DNA from: Verrucomicrobiota bacterium
GTDB taxonomy: Bacteria; Verrucomicrobiota; Verrucomicrobiia; Limisphaerales; AV2
Assembly: GCA_003218935.1 (NCBI GenBank)
Contig: QHPA01000150.1
Location: 1 to 7,641 of the forward strand
Direction of reading: 5' to 3'
Length of the DNA stretch: 7,641 nucleotides
This document shows, in pieces, positions 1-6,128 of the stretch (positions are counted from its first letter, which is position 1; the number at the start of each line of letters is the position of its first letter). The notes beneath the pieces are model-generated. The model was not told the DNA's origin. It saw only the letters and a program-made list of their open reading frames with translations, and ran no database searches. Both the position numbers and the translations under genes were made by a program.

Positions 1-575
1 GCCATTGATGAGCCACCGATGCGCCGGAAACGGGTCCGATTTTTAAACCAGCAGTTGCTCATGTTCGCGCCAGTCGTGTGCCGGCAGTTCGTCCATTCGT
101 CGCCCCGTACAACGCTCACGTTTTTTTTCTTTTAACTGCTAGAGTGGCGTTGCTGGTTTCGGCGGAAACGCGTCCGAATCTTTGACGGTCGGCGTGCTAT
201 CGGGAGTCGCGGTCTTGCTTTGTAGGCACTCTGGCCGCCGTGCCGGGCTGCGTGGCGATGCTGGCGCATCGCTGCGCATTCGCCTGTTGGCTGCCTGCTG
301 CGCCGGTTATTCCCATTCCTTGCACAGATGTTTCATCTTTTCATCAGCCAGCCGGCTGCCACACTCGCCGCGTGAATCCTTAAGCGCCTCCCCTCCTGGC
401 GAGCGAGCATTGTCACATGAGGAACGGAAGAGGCGAGAGATGCTGTTCGAGGCGACCCGTAGCATCATTGACAAGCGCAGCGAAGCCATACAATCACGGG
501 CGTGATTCACGTGGAGCCGAGGCCGTTGCGTGCGCCTGATGGCGCGCTGTGCGCGTTTGCGCAAGGTTCACGAGC

Positions 576-633
576 GTTGAACGGCGTTGAATCGGGCGCT
601 TGAAATGCGTTGAGCATGGTTGAATTGGTCAAC
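576..633. repeat. Phased GTTGA motifs with a terminal inverted repeat
   Basis: GTTGA occurs at 576, 586, 609 and 619, with a related CTTGAA near 600, giving steps of about one helical turn. The last copy forms a perfect inverted repeat with TCAAC at 629-633 across a 5-nt spacer. All four copies also fit the GTTRRRY core consensus of integron sites (GTTGAAC, GTTGAAT, GTTGAGC, GTTGAAT). Such helically phased sites suggest protein binding, but this is inference and chance is possible. Confidence 0.3.
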
Positions 634-660
634 GGCTTTCAACCTGCAGCCTTGAAAGGT

Positions 661-730
661 GGCAAATGGCGACAAATATTCATGTCAAAAGGCAACAAAT
701 TGCGGCAAATCTGTCGCCGTCTTTTGTCGC
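661..730. repeat. GGCRACAAA cluster with inverted copies
   Basis: Variants of GGC(R)ACAAA or GGCAAA recur on the plus strand at 661, 668, 691 and about 702. Inverted copies follow at 712-718 (TGTCGCC) and 722-730 (TTTTGTCGC). GCGACAAA at 669-676 pairs exactly with TTTGTCGC at 723-730. The block is noticeably more AT-rich than its surroundings. Its function is unknown; a repeat remnant or a multi-site protein-binding region are both possible. Confidence 0.35.
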
Positions 731-927
731 TTTTTGAAAGTGCTGCGAATGCGGCTCGCTTCATTGGCCGAATGGCGAAGGGGATGGTGTCATCCCTTTG
801 TCGCATGCGGATGAAGGCGAGACGACCGCGAGAAATTCGCCTTGGTCGGATGTTGGCGGATGCTCCGCTCATATCATGGCGCAGTCGCGTGGGGTCGTGC
901 GCGTGAATCGGAGGTTCAATTGTGGGT

Positions 928-997
928 AGCCGGTCGGCGCGTCAAGGTTGTTCCGCCCTGTTTCCTTTCGGCTTCCACCTTGACCCGCGACCCGGCT
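928..997. repeat. Long imperfect hairpin
   Basis: AGCCGG at 928-933 pairs with CCGGCT at 992-997, and GTCAAGGT at 941-948 pairs with ACCTTGAC at 977-984. The arms between them are largely complementary, with a few bulges. The loop is about 28 nt. There is no T-run after it, so a simple intrinsic terminator is unlikely. It resembles an attC in overall shape, but the flanking core sites are missing, so I do not call it one. Confidence 0.45.
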
Positions 998-1093
998 CCG
1001 AGGAGTTGCGTCTAGGAGTTCGCGCACGAAGAACTTCATTTGCACGCTATCGAGGGGCAGCCCGAAGTCAGTCCCCCATCATTGGGATTTTGT

Positions 1094-1311
1094 TTGATTA
1101 AACGAACCGGCAGTCGTTGATCAGAGAGGATTTGTTGATTAAGAGCTGGTTGCGATTTATGGATCGGGCTAGAAGACTGGATTGAATCAACGAACCGGCC
1201 GTCGTATATTCGAGGCAGGTTTGGTTGATTATGAACAAGTTGGGACTTTCCAATTCGGTCGAAAGGCTGGTTTCAATAAACGAGCCGGCGGGTGTTGAAT
1301 AAAAGTTAGGC
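1094..1311. repeat. Imperfect tandem repeat, 88-90 bp period, 2.4 copies
   Basis: Copies start at 1094, 1182 and 1272; the third is cut short at the GTTAGGC core at 1305-1311. The best conserved block is AACGAACCGGC, seen at about 1100, 1188 and 1278 (as AACGAGCCGGC in the third). A second block, TTTGTTGATTA or TTGGTTGATTA, occurs near 1131 and 1221, and a third, ending in a GACTGG or GGCTGG motif, lies near 1175 and 1265. Each copy can form a small hairpin around the ACCGGC loop, with ACGA pairing with TCGT in the first two copies. The flanking pairs differ between copies 1 and 2 yet can still pair (GAT/ATC versus GAAT/ATTC). The array could be part of an attI-like or attC-like site, a protein-binding array or a repeat family; I cannot tell which. 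Confidence 0.6.
1305..1311 (+). other. Cassette-junction core site (GTTAGGC), attI- or attC-like
   Basis: GTTAGGC matches the GTTRRRY core at which integron integrases recombine, and the preceding AAAA resembles the A-rich end of attI1 in class 1 integrons (recalled, not checked). The first cassette gene starts 14 nt downstream, the same spacing as at the 1773-1779 junction. No clear RYYYAAC partner is visible at the usual distance upstream. It may therefore be the end of an attI, or the right end of a degraded attC. Confidence 0.5.
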
Positions 1312-1325
1312 ATCTCGGCACATTT

Positions 1326-1682
1326 ATGACAAATCTCACCCTTGTTTTGTTGGCCGTCGTCGCTCTTGGCTTCCTTGTCGCGCCATCTCGCGCTGGCGAC
1401 TAAGTAGACAAGAACCTCACGACGCAGATGTCGGACATTCTCACGGAGTGGAAGAAGATTACCCCCGGCACGACACGCACGGAGTTGTTGAAGGTATTCA
1501 CCACCGAAGGCGGGATCTCTACCGCCAAGCATCGTACATTCGTTCACCGCCGTTGTCCCTACATCAAGGTTGAGGTTGATTTCACGCTTGCAGACCCGAA
1601 GCAGAGCATCGTGGACGAGCGGCCAACCGACACAGTGAGCAAGATTTCCAAGCCGTATTTGGAGTGGAGCATTATTGATTGA
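1326..1682 (+). pseudogene. Small secreted protein of unknown function, interrupted by an in-frame TAA
   Basis: This is the gene of the first cassette. The frame opens at ATG 1326 with a clear signal peptide: a hydrophobic run through LVLLAVVALGFLV, then an Ala-containing cleavage region APSRAGD. It hits TAA at 1401-1403 (codon 26) and continues in the same frame to TGA at 1682. The second part alone can start at ATG 1428, giving 84 aa, but that start has no visible ribosome binding site and would lose the export signal. The mature part contains GTTRTELLKVFTTEGG, then RRCPYIKVEVDF, and ends with KISKPYLEWSIID. I recall small exported proteins with this pattern in Verrucomicrobia and Acidobacteria, with no known function. 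One substitution, or a sequencing error, would explain the stop. The alternative is that only the 1428-1682 frame is translated. Confidence 0.7.
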
Positions 1683-1689
1683 AGACGAT

Positions 1690-1779
1690 GCCTGACCATG
1701 CGCTGCAGCGCCGGCGTGAGCGTCGTGGTTGCAATTCGTGCGTCCCGTGCGCCGGGTCGCTGAGCTCACCTCGTTAGAC
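1690..1779 (+). other. attC recombination site 1
   Basis: The site begins 8 nt after the first gene's stop with GCCTGAC (1690-1696, RYYYAAC-like) and ends with GTTAGAC (1773-1779, a full GTTRRRY match). The inner arms pair as CAGCG 1706-1710 with CGCTG 1758-1762 and CCGGCG 1711-1716 with CGCCGG 1750-1755. Two unpaired bases at 1756-1757 form a bulge. Paired arms, bulged bases and inverse outer cores are the known signature of integron attC sites. At 90 bp the length is within the usual range. Confidence 0.7.
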
Positions 1780-1793
1780 CACTCGACCGCGCT

Positions 1794-2201
1794 ATGGCAT
1801 ACAACCGAATCATTGGATGCATTTGGATCATCGCCGCAGCCTGGGTCGCTTGGGGGATGACGAGTCAGGAATGGAGCGACCGGACAGAGTATCGGACGCG
1901 GCGCTGGTTCTTCATTGGCGTGGAGATTGTGCTGGCGCTTTCGTGGTGCGGCTTGTTCATCAATGACCGTATGTCCTTCAGTTCGGGCACTCTCGCCTAC
2001 GTTTGCACCTGGGCGGGCGGTATCAGCATCGTTCTTTTGCTGGTCGTGCTTCCGTGGTTTTGGGACACGATCCGGCACGTCGCGCTGATTGGTTGGCTCA
2101 TGGCCGCGCTTTCGGTTTTGTATGTCCTGTTTTCTTCCGGCCTCGCGGCGCATTTCTGGTTCGAGTTCTGCCGAGCCTGGAAGAGAGGAGTTTGTTCGTG
2201 A
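1794..2201 (+). CDS. Cassette-encoded four-helix membrane protein, function unknown
   Basis: The 135-residue product has about four hydrophobic segments, near residues 5-21, 40-56, 66-88 and 93-118, joined by short polar loops. The first loop (about residues 23-38) is strongly charged with Glu, Asp and Arg. It is therefore an inner-membrane protein. I recognise no family, and there is no catalytic or metal-binding motif. The ATG is 14 nt after the attC core at 1773-1779 with no obvious Shine-Dalgarno sequence, as often seen in cassettes. The stop is 7 nt before the next RYYYAAC core. The position between two attC-like sites makes it a discrete cassette. No promoter fits in the gap, so expression would have to come from upstream read-through or an internal promoter. 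The opposite-strand frame over the same DNA is a shadow. Confidence 0.75.
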   Translation: MAYNRIIGCIWIIAAAWVAWGMTSQEWSDRTEYRTRRWFFIGVEIVLALSWCGLFINDRMSFSSGTLAYVCTWAGGISIVLLLVVLPWFWDTIRHVALIGWLMAALSVLYVLFSSGLAAHFWFEFCRAWKRGVCS

Positions 2202-2208
2202 CCATGTC

Positions 2209-2277
2209 GCCCAACTTTTGCTCCTCGGTTGCAGTCGTGAGTCGTTGGCGGCGCGTCGCTGAGCGCCGTCGTTGGCC
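2209..2277 (+). other. attC recombination site 2 (less regular)
   Basis: GCCCAAC at 2209-2215 is a full RYYYAAC match 7 nt after the stop of the preceding gene. GTTGGCC at 2271-2277 is its near inverse and lies 12 nt before the next ATG. Inside, GCGGCGC (2248-2254) pairs with GCGCCGT (2263-2269, one G-T wobble) around an 8-nt loop. The motif GTCGTTGGC also occurs twice, at 2241-2249 and 2268-2276. The stem does not span the whole site as it does at 2561-2661, so this call rests mainly on the cores and on gene spacing. Confidence 0.55.
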
Positions 2278-2289
2278 AATTCACACGCT

Positions 2290-2544
2290 ATGACATTGAC
2301 GAATAAGCAGTGGACGTGGGTGAGCGTCGTCTCGGCTGCGCTTCTTCTCGCGCTGGCGATATTTGGGGGCGGCTATCGTTCCCTCGGCATATTGTTTTTG
2401 CCGGTGGGCTTGTGGTTCAGTCTCCGACGTCAGCCAGAGCAAAGGGAGATTCGTCCAGCGATTCGAGTTCTAGGCTGGATGTTTGTCGGCGTGGCTGCTG
2501 TCGCGATTGTTGCGTCGGTTATTGCTATCGCCTCAGCCAGATAG
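2290..2544 (+). CDS. Cassette-encoded small membrane protein, function unknown
   Basis: The 84-residue product has hydrophobic segments near residues 9-26, 30-44 and 61-81. Between the second and third lies a short Arg/Glu-rich stretch (RRQPEQREIRP). I chose ATG 2290 because it lies just after the attC core at 2271-2277. The longer in-frame start is a TTG at 2272 inside the recombination site, which would put part of attC in the protein. No known domain is visible and the product cannot be named. The stop (TAG 2542-2544) is 16 nt before the next attC, so this is a complete single-gene cassette on the same strand as its neighbours. Confidence 0.72.
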   Translation: MTLTNKQWTWVSVVSAALLLALAIFGGGYRSLGILFLPVGLWFSLRRQPEQREIRPAIRVLGWMFVGVAAVAIVASVIAIASAR

Positions 2545-2560
2545 TTTATGACGCACCGCA

Positions 2561-2661
2561 GCCTAGACGCTGGACCGAATGACGAGGAGCGCGGTCAGCC
2601 GAATTGTCCAATGCGAACGTCCTTGGCGCGCTCCTCGTCATCGGTCAGCTTTGCGTTAGGC
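2561..2661 (+). other. attC recombination site 3 (best example)
   Basis: The outer cores are GCCTAGAC at 2561-2568 and GTTAGGC at 2655-2661, which are inverse apart from one extra or changed base. The arms 2573-2593 and 2627-2646 pair over 20 positions, including the perfect 13-bp pair GACGAGGAGCGCG/CGCGCTCCTCGTC. The only interruption is one unpaired A at 2578. A long imperfect stem with a bulged base on one arm, flanked by inverse core sites and joined by an unpaired spacer, is the established architecture of attC sites. A bulged T on the folded bottom strand (an A on the top strand) is the expected type. The next gene's ATG follows 3 nt after the core. Confidence 0.82.
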
Positions 2662-2664
2662 CGT

Positions 2665-2910
2665 ATGACTACGCCACAACAATTCCTTGAGTCCTTCTTG
2701 CAGGAAAAGACAGCGGCTTGGGCTGAGGCGCGCCCTCGCTTGATAACGGTTTTCACAAAGTATTTCGGAGAGCCTTTATCGCAGCACGCGGATCGTTACA
2801 TGCCGAGAGATTCAGTGCGTGCAGTGGTTAAGGATGTGCGGCAGTCGAACGGCGTTGCGACTGCCGTCGCCCGGGAGCATTTCAGGACTCCGGATATGCA
2901 CGTGAATTGA
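2665..2910 (+). CDS. Cassette-encoded small soluble protein, function unknown
   Basis: The 81-residue product is predicted soluble, with no signal peptide or membrane segment. An amphipathic N-terminal part (about residues 4-30, FLESFLQEKTAAWAEARPRL) is followed by YFGEPLSQHADRYMPRD and a probable strand-rich part, and the protein ends abruptly after REHFRTPDMHVN. ATG 2665 lies 3 nt after the attC core GTTAGGC. The frame stays open back to 2548, but that start would place the whole attC stem in the protein, so the later ATG is preferred. The abrupt C-terminus suggests the protein may be shortened relative to relatives; I could not verify this. The family is not recognised. The next RYYYAAC core lies 12 nt after the stop. 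Confidence 0.7.
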   Translation: MTTPQQFLESFLQEKTAAWAEARPRLITVFTKYFGEPLSQHADRYMPRDSVRAVVKDVRQSNGVATAVAREHFRTPDMHVN

Positions 2911-2922
2911 AATTAGGACACC

Positions 2923-3038
2923 GCCCAACCGCACACGCGCTCGACGAAGGAAAGCGAAGCGCCACGATCTCTCTGACTACGGCCCCAGCTTTGACTTGCG
3001 TCCATCGGGCAGCCGGGCAATCGTTTTAACGGTTAAAC
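2923..3038 (+). other. Possible degenerate attC at the array end
   Basis: GCCCAAC at 2923-2929 (a full RYYYAAC match) lies 12 nt after the fourth cassette gene, in the position expected for an attC. GTTAAAC at 3032-3038 fits GTTRRRY and would close a 116-bp site. However, the two cores are not complementary in their centres, and I find no matching inner arms. Either the site has decayed or the right-hand core is coincidental, in which case the array simply breaks off here. The rest of 2911-3072 shows nothing else apart from a small palindrome at 3025-3037. Confidence 0.3.
3025..3037. promoter_or_regulatory. Palindrome upstream of the sensor kinase
   Basis: TTTAAC and GTTAAA form a perfect inverted repeat around a single G, 35 nt before the kinase ATG. 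It could be a small operator for a dimeric regulator. It overlaps a possible attC core, so the palindrome may have another origin. I could not place a convincing -35/-10 pair next to it. Confidence 0.25.
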
Positions 3039-3072
3039 CGACGGAATCAGATCGCTCGAGGCGGTAAAAATT

Positions 3073-6042
3073 ATGGCGCGCAAATGTTGGGTCTTGTTTT
3101 TGGCCGCCTTGCTGCTGAATTTCCCGTTGCGCTGCCGCTCGGAAGGGGGTTCGCGGTGGCGAGTTTACCGGGCTGCAGACGGCCTGGCCGATTCATCCGT
3201 GGTTGCGGTGACCGTGAGTCCGCGCGGCAATGTCTGGGCGAAGCATAGCAGCGGGCCGGCCAGTTGGCTGGAGGGCTTTCAAGCGCGCAGTATTCCTTTT
3301 TCCGGGGGCGGCAACTATCCGCTGTACGAAAGTCGGTCCGGCCAAATCTGGTGCATTTACGCGGACGGCGTAATGGAATACCGGCGCGATCAATGGGTGC
3401 AGTATCCGGTGAGTGAGATTCACGCGGAAAATCAATCGAGCGGGCTTCGATTGGTCCGCCCGGTACCGCTGTTGCCCGCGGAACGGGACCATTTATTGGC
3501 GGTGTTGCCGGACCGGCTGTTGGAATTCGACTCCGGACAAAACAGAACCATCGTCCTTCGCCAGGCCAGAGAGACGAAACTGGGACGATTCAACGAGATG
3601 GTCGAGGCGCGCGACGGCGGCGCCTGGCTCAGCGGCAGCGACGGCCTGGCCAAACTGCCGGGCCCGGTCCGGCGTTTGACGCCGGAGTCGTTGTGGCAGT
3701 CCTTCCCGGTTGAACCGGCCTGGCGGGTCCAAAACCTGGACCGACCTTTTGAAGACGACGAAGGCGGCGTCACCGTCGTGGCCGACTCGGCGTTGAGCGG
3801 CGGCAAGGTCGTGCTGTATTTCAACGGCCAAACCTGGGCCACGCCGGTTCCAGCGCCCGAAAAGACCCGCTACGCCTGGCGAGACGTGGACGGAACCATC
3901 TGGGCTGCGAACCGCAGCGCGCTGTTCAAGCGACGAGCAAGCGATTGGGAAACGGTGCCCGTCCCTGGTTTGCGCGCCCCGCAGTATAACGATGTGGCCG
4001 CGGAACCCAACGGCGTCTTTTGGCTGGCGACGACCGAAGGTCTGGCGCGGCATTCGCGGCAGACCTGGCGCGTGCCGCCCGAATTGGTTTCGGTCGATGC
4101 GCCCGTGTTCAGCATGCTCGAAGACCGCAAAGGCGGGACCTGGTTCGCAGGCACGAACGGGTTGCTGGCATTGCGAAACGGGCAACTGCAAACTTTCAAA
4201 TGGCCGGTTGGCTTTTCGCCTGCGTTCCAGCCTTCCAGCGCGCTCTACAATTCTCCGGATGGTCGGATTATCATCAGTTCGGTCGGTCGCGTTTTCCTTT
4301 TTGATCCGCGAACGAGTGTGTTTTTGCCGGTCGTTCATCCGGCCGGACGGGAGGTCCGCGCCATCCTCGGAGAATTCAAAACCAATCTTTGCGCTCAGAC
4401 GGTCGCGCCGGACTCTTCAGGCGGTTTTCGCCTGGAGACGTTCGACGGTGAGAACTTTGACGCGTTCTTTGAGCCGAAGGCGGATTGGAGTTTGGGCAAT
4501 GAACTCGTGTTCCTGCGAACGACCGAGAATGAGGCGGTGTGGCTTGGCAGCAACCTTGGCCTCGGCGTATGGGACAACAAGACCAGGACCTTCCAGCAGA
4601 CGACCGCCGCGCAACGACACTCGGTTGAACTTCTCGAAGCGGGCAAAGGCAAAATCTGGTACGCCAGCGAGGACGTAATCTCCGAGTTCAACGGCAGGAC
4701 CTGGTCAGCGACGCGCTTCGGGCTGGGTCAGATCCACGCCATGTTCAAGGCCCGCGACGGGAGCATCTGGGTCGCGTCCGCCGGCGGCGTGTGGCGTTTC
4801 GCGGATGGCTCTTGGATGGCCAACAGCGTGCAGGAAGGATTGCCAGTGACTGATCCGCCGGTTGCTTCGATCACCAGCGCGGAAAACCCGAAGCGGGTCT
4901 ATGATTCGGAGGAGGTCGCTTTCAATTTTCAAGGACGGGACAAATGGGACTGCACGCAGCCGGACCGCTTACTGTTTTCGCATCGGCTGGATGAAGCTCC
5001 CTGGTCGCCGTATTCCTCCGAAAGGTCGGCAACGTTTACCAATCTGGCAGCGGGCAGACATCGGTTCGCCATCCGCGCCATGGACCGCAACTGGAACGAA
5101 GAACTGGAGCCGGAAATTTACGAGTTTATTTCGGTGGTTCCGTGGTTCCGGGAACCACGGCTGATCGGAATCGCCGCGGGTGGCGCCATCGTGACCCTGT
5201 TTCTCGCATGGCTGGCAGTGAACCGCCATTTGCGCCTGTTGCGCAGTTATGCGGTGGTGGAAAAAATCGTGGCGCAGCGGACGAAGGAACTGGAGCGTGC
5301 AAACCAGGAATTATTGCACAGCCAGAAAATGCGGGCGCTGGGCACGCTCGCCGCCGGCATCGCGCATGACTTCAACAGCATTCTCTCCATTATCAAAGGC
5401 TCGGCGCAAATCATCGAAACCAACCTTGACGATCCTGAGAAAATCCGGACCCGCGTCGATCGAATCAAAACGATGGTCGAGCAGGGATCCGGTATCGTAA
5501 AAGCGATGCTGGGGTTCAGCCGGGCGGGGAAAGAGGAAAAGCTGTGCGACGTAAATCAGCTCGTTTCCGAGATGAAAAAGCTGTTGGGTGACCAGTTTCA
5601 ACACGAAGCCGCACTGCGATTGGAGCCGGGCACGCCTGCGGGGCACATCCGGGGCCTTGGCGAATTGATTCAGCAGATGTTGCTGAATCTCATCCTCAAC
5701 GCGGCGGACGCGATGGGGGGCCACGGGCAGATCGTGCTGCGCACCGGGCGGCTGGAACGGGCGCCGTCGAATCTGGTGCTTGCGCCGGCGGCCCAGCCGC
5801 CACTCATTTACATTTCTGTCCAGGACCACGGTTCCGGCATCGCGCCCGAAGTCCTGCCGCGAATATTCGAGCCGTTTTTCACAACCAAGGCCTTTTCCAC
5901 GCGTCACGGCACCGGTTTGGGTTTGTCGATGGTCTATGAAATCGCGAAGGAAATGGGCTACGGCCTGATGGTGGAGTCAACGCAAGGCAAAGGAAGCACT
6001 TTCACGATCCTCATCCCGGCTGCCGACGATTCGGAAAGTTGA
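3073..6042 (+). CDS. Membrane sensor histidine kinase with periplasmic Reg_prop propeller and Y_Y_Y-like domain
   Basis: This 989-residue protein senses an unknown extracytoplasmic signal and should autophosphorylate on His and pass the phosphate to a response regulator. Residues 1 to about 23 are a signal peptide. From about 27 to 590 there are repeated propeller blades of Reg_prop type (VYRAADGLADSSVV at 31-44; LEDRKGGTWFAGTNGL near 348; FKARDGSIWVASAGGVW near 558). Residues about 597-689 look like a Y_Y_Y domain (FSHRLDEAPWSPYS, then LAAGRHRFAIRAMD). One membrane helix spans 697-716, followed by a short coiled coil at about 722-752. The HisKA H-box is GIAHDFNS with His765. HATPase motifs are the N-box NLILNAADAM (Asn876), G1 DHGSGI (918-923), F-box FEPFFTTK (932-939) and G2 GTGLGLS (946-952). 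All key catalytic residues are present. There is no fused receiver or DNA-binding domain, unlike hybrid two-component systems with the same sensor type. A weak GAGGCGG lies upstream of the ATG. The probable partner is the damaged regulator at 6406. Confidence 0.93.
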   Translation: MARKCWVLFLAALLLNFPLRCRSEGGSRWRVYRAADGLADSSVVAVTVSPRGNVWAKHSSGPASWLEGFQARSIPFSGGGNYPLYESRSGQIWCIYADGVMEYRRDQWVQYPVSEIHAENQSSGLRLVRPVPLLPAERDHLLAVLPDRLLEFDSGQNRTIVLRQARETKLGRFNEMVEARDGGAWLSGSDGLAKLPGPVRRLTPESLWQSFPVEPAWRVQNLDRPFEDDEGGVTVVADSALSGGKVVLYFNGQTWATPVPAPEKTRYAWRDVDGTIWAANRSALFKRRASDWETVPVPGLRAPQYNDVAAEPNGVFWLATTEGLARHSRQTWRVPPELVSVDAPVFSMLEDRKGGTWFAGTNGLLALRNGQLQTFKWPVGFSPAFQPSSALYNSPDGRIIISSVGRVFLFDPRTSVFLPVVHPAGREVRAILGEFKTNLCAQTVAPDSSGGFRLETFDGENFDAFFEPKADWSLGNELVFLRTTENEAVWLGSNLGLGVWDNKTRTFQQTTAAQRHSVELLEAGKGKIWYASEDVISEFNGRTWSATRFGLGQIHAMFKARDGSIWVASAGGVWRFADGSWMANSVQEGLPVTDPPVASITSAENPKRVYDSEEVAFNFQGRDKWDCTQPDRLLFSHRLDEAPWSPYSSERSATFTNLAAGRHRFAIRAMDRNWNEELEPEIYEFISVVPWFREPRLIGIAAGGAIVTLFLAWLAVNRHLRLLRSYAVVEKIVAQRTKELERANQELLHSQKMRALGTLAAGIAHDFNSILSIIKGSAQIIETNLDDPEKIRTRVDRIKTMVEQGSGIVKAMLGFSRAGKEEKLCDVNQLVSEMKKLLGDQFQHEAALRLEPGTPAGHIRGLGELIQQMLLNLILNAADAMGGHGQIVLRTGRLERAPSNLVLAPAAQPPLIYISVQDHGSGIAPEVLPRIFEPFFTTKAFSTRHGTGLGLSMVYEIAKEMGYGLMVESTQGKGSTFTILIPAADDSES

Positions 6043-6128
6043 TCGGCCATGCGCCCGTGGCATTCCAATCCGGCGAGTCAAATTGTCGTGCATCCGGCGG
6101 TTTTCCTGATAGATTCACGGACCCATGA

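Larger units (their letters stand above)
1..1093. other. Region without a supportable gene
   Basis: I see no convincing coding sequence on either strand in this kilobase. The open frames at 182-505 and 610-906 (plus) and 307-564 and 639-872 (minus) are rich in Arg, Ser and Ala, have no recognisable domain, and overlap one another. No tyrosine-recombinase motif is visible, which matters because an integron integrase would be expected near the first cassette junction at 1305. The stretch does hold repeats: a near-identical block at 23-40 and 161-178, an AAACCAGCA/TGCTGGTTT inverted pair at 46-54 and 151-159, phased GTTGA motifs at 576-633, a GGCRACAAA cluster at 661-730 and a long hairpin at 928-997. 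Decayed cassettes or a non-coding RNA remain possible. Confidence 0.55.

Noticed and set aside
182..505. 107-residue plus-strand frame starting at TTG
   Set aside because: It has no RBS, no domain and a composition typical of spurious frames. The charged tail (about residues 78-107) is the only protein-like part and is too short to support a call.
610..906. 98-residue plus-strand frame, and the 77-residue minus-strand frame at 639-872
   Set aside because: Both translate the GGCRACAAA repeat cluster, and neither has a recognisable fold or start signal.
1094..1311. CRISPR array
   Set aside because: Units are 88-90 bp, imperfect along the whole length, with only 2.4 copies and no repeat-spacer alternation.
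1098..2279. 393-residue open frame on the minus strand across the cassettes
   Set aside because: It runs antisense through two attC-like sites, the tandem repeats and two plausible plus-strand genes. The product is low-complexity and rich in Arg, Asn and Pro, with no domain. It is best explained as a chance open frame in GC-rich DNA.
3493..4338. 281-residue minus-strand frame inside the kinase gene
   Set aside because: It is a shadow of the kinase coding sequence, whose plus-strand frame has clear domains throughout.
6043..6060. Intrinsic terminator after the kinase
   Set aside because: A 6-bp hairpin (GCCATG/CGTGGC, with one wobble pair) is present, but no T-run follows.
6083..6112. Promoter TTGTCG-N18-TGATAG before the palindromic element
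   Set aside because: The match to a sigma-70 consensus is weak, and such matches occur by chance. There is no further support.
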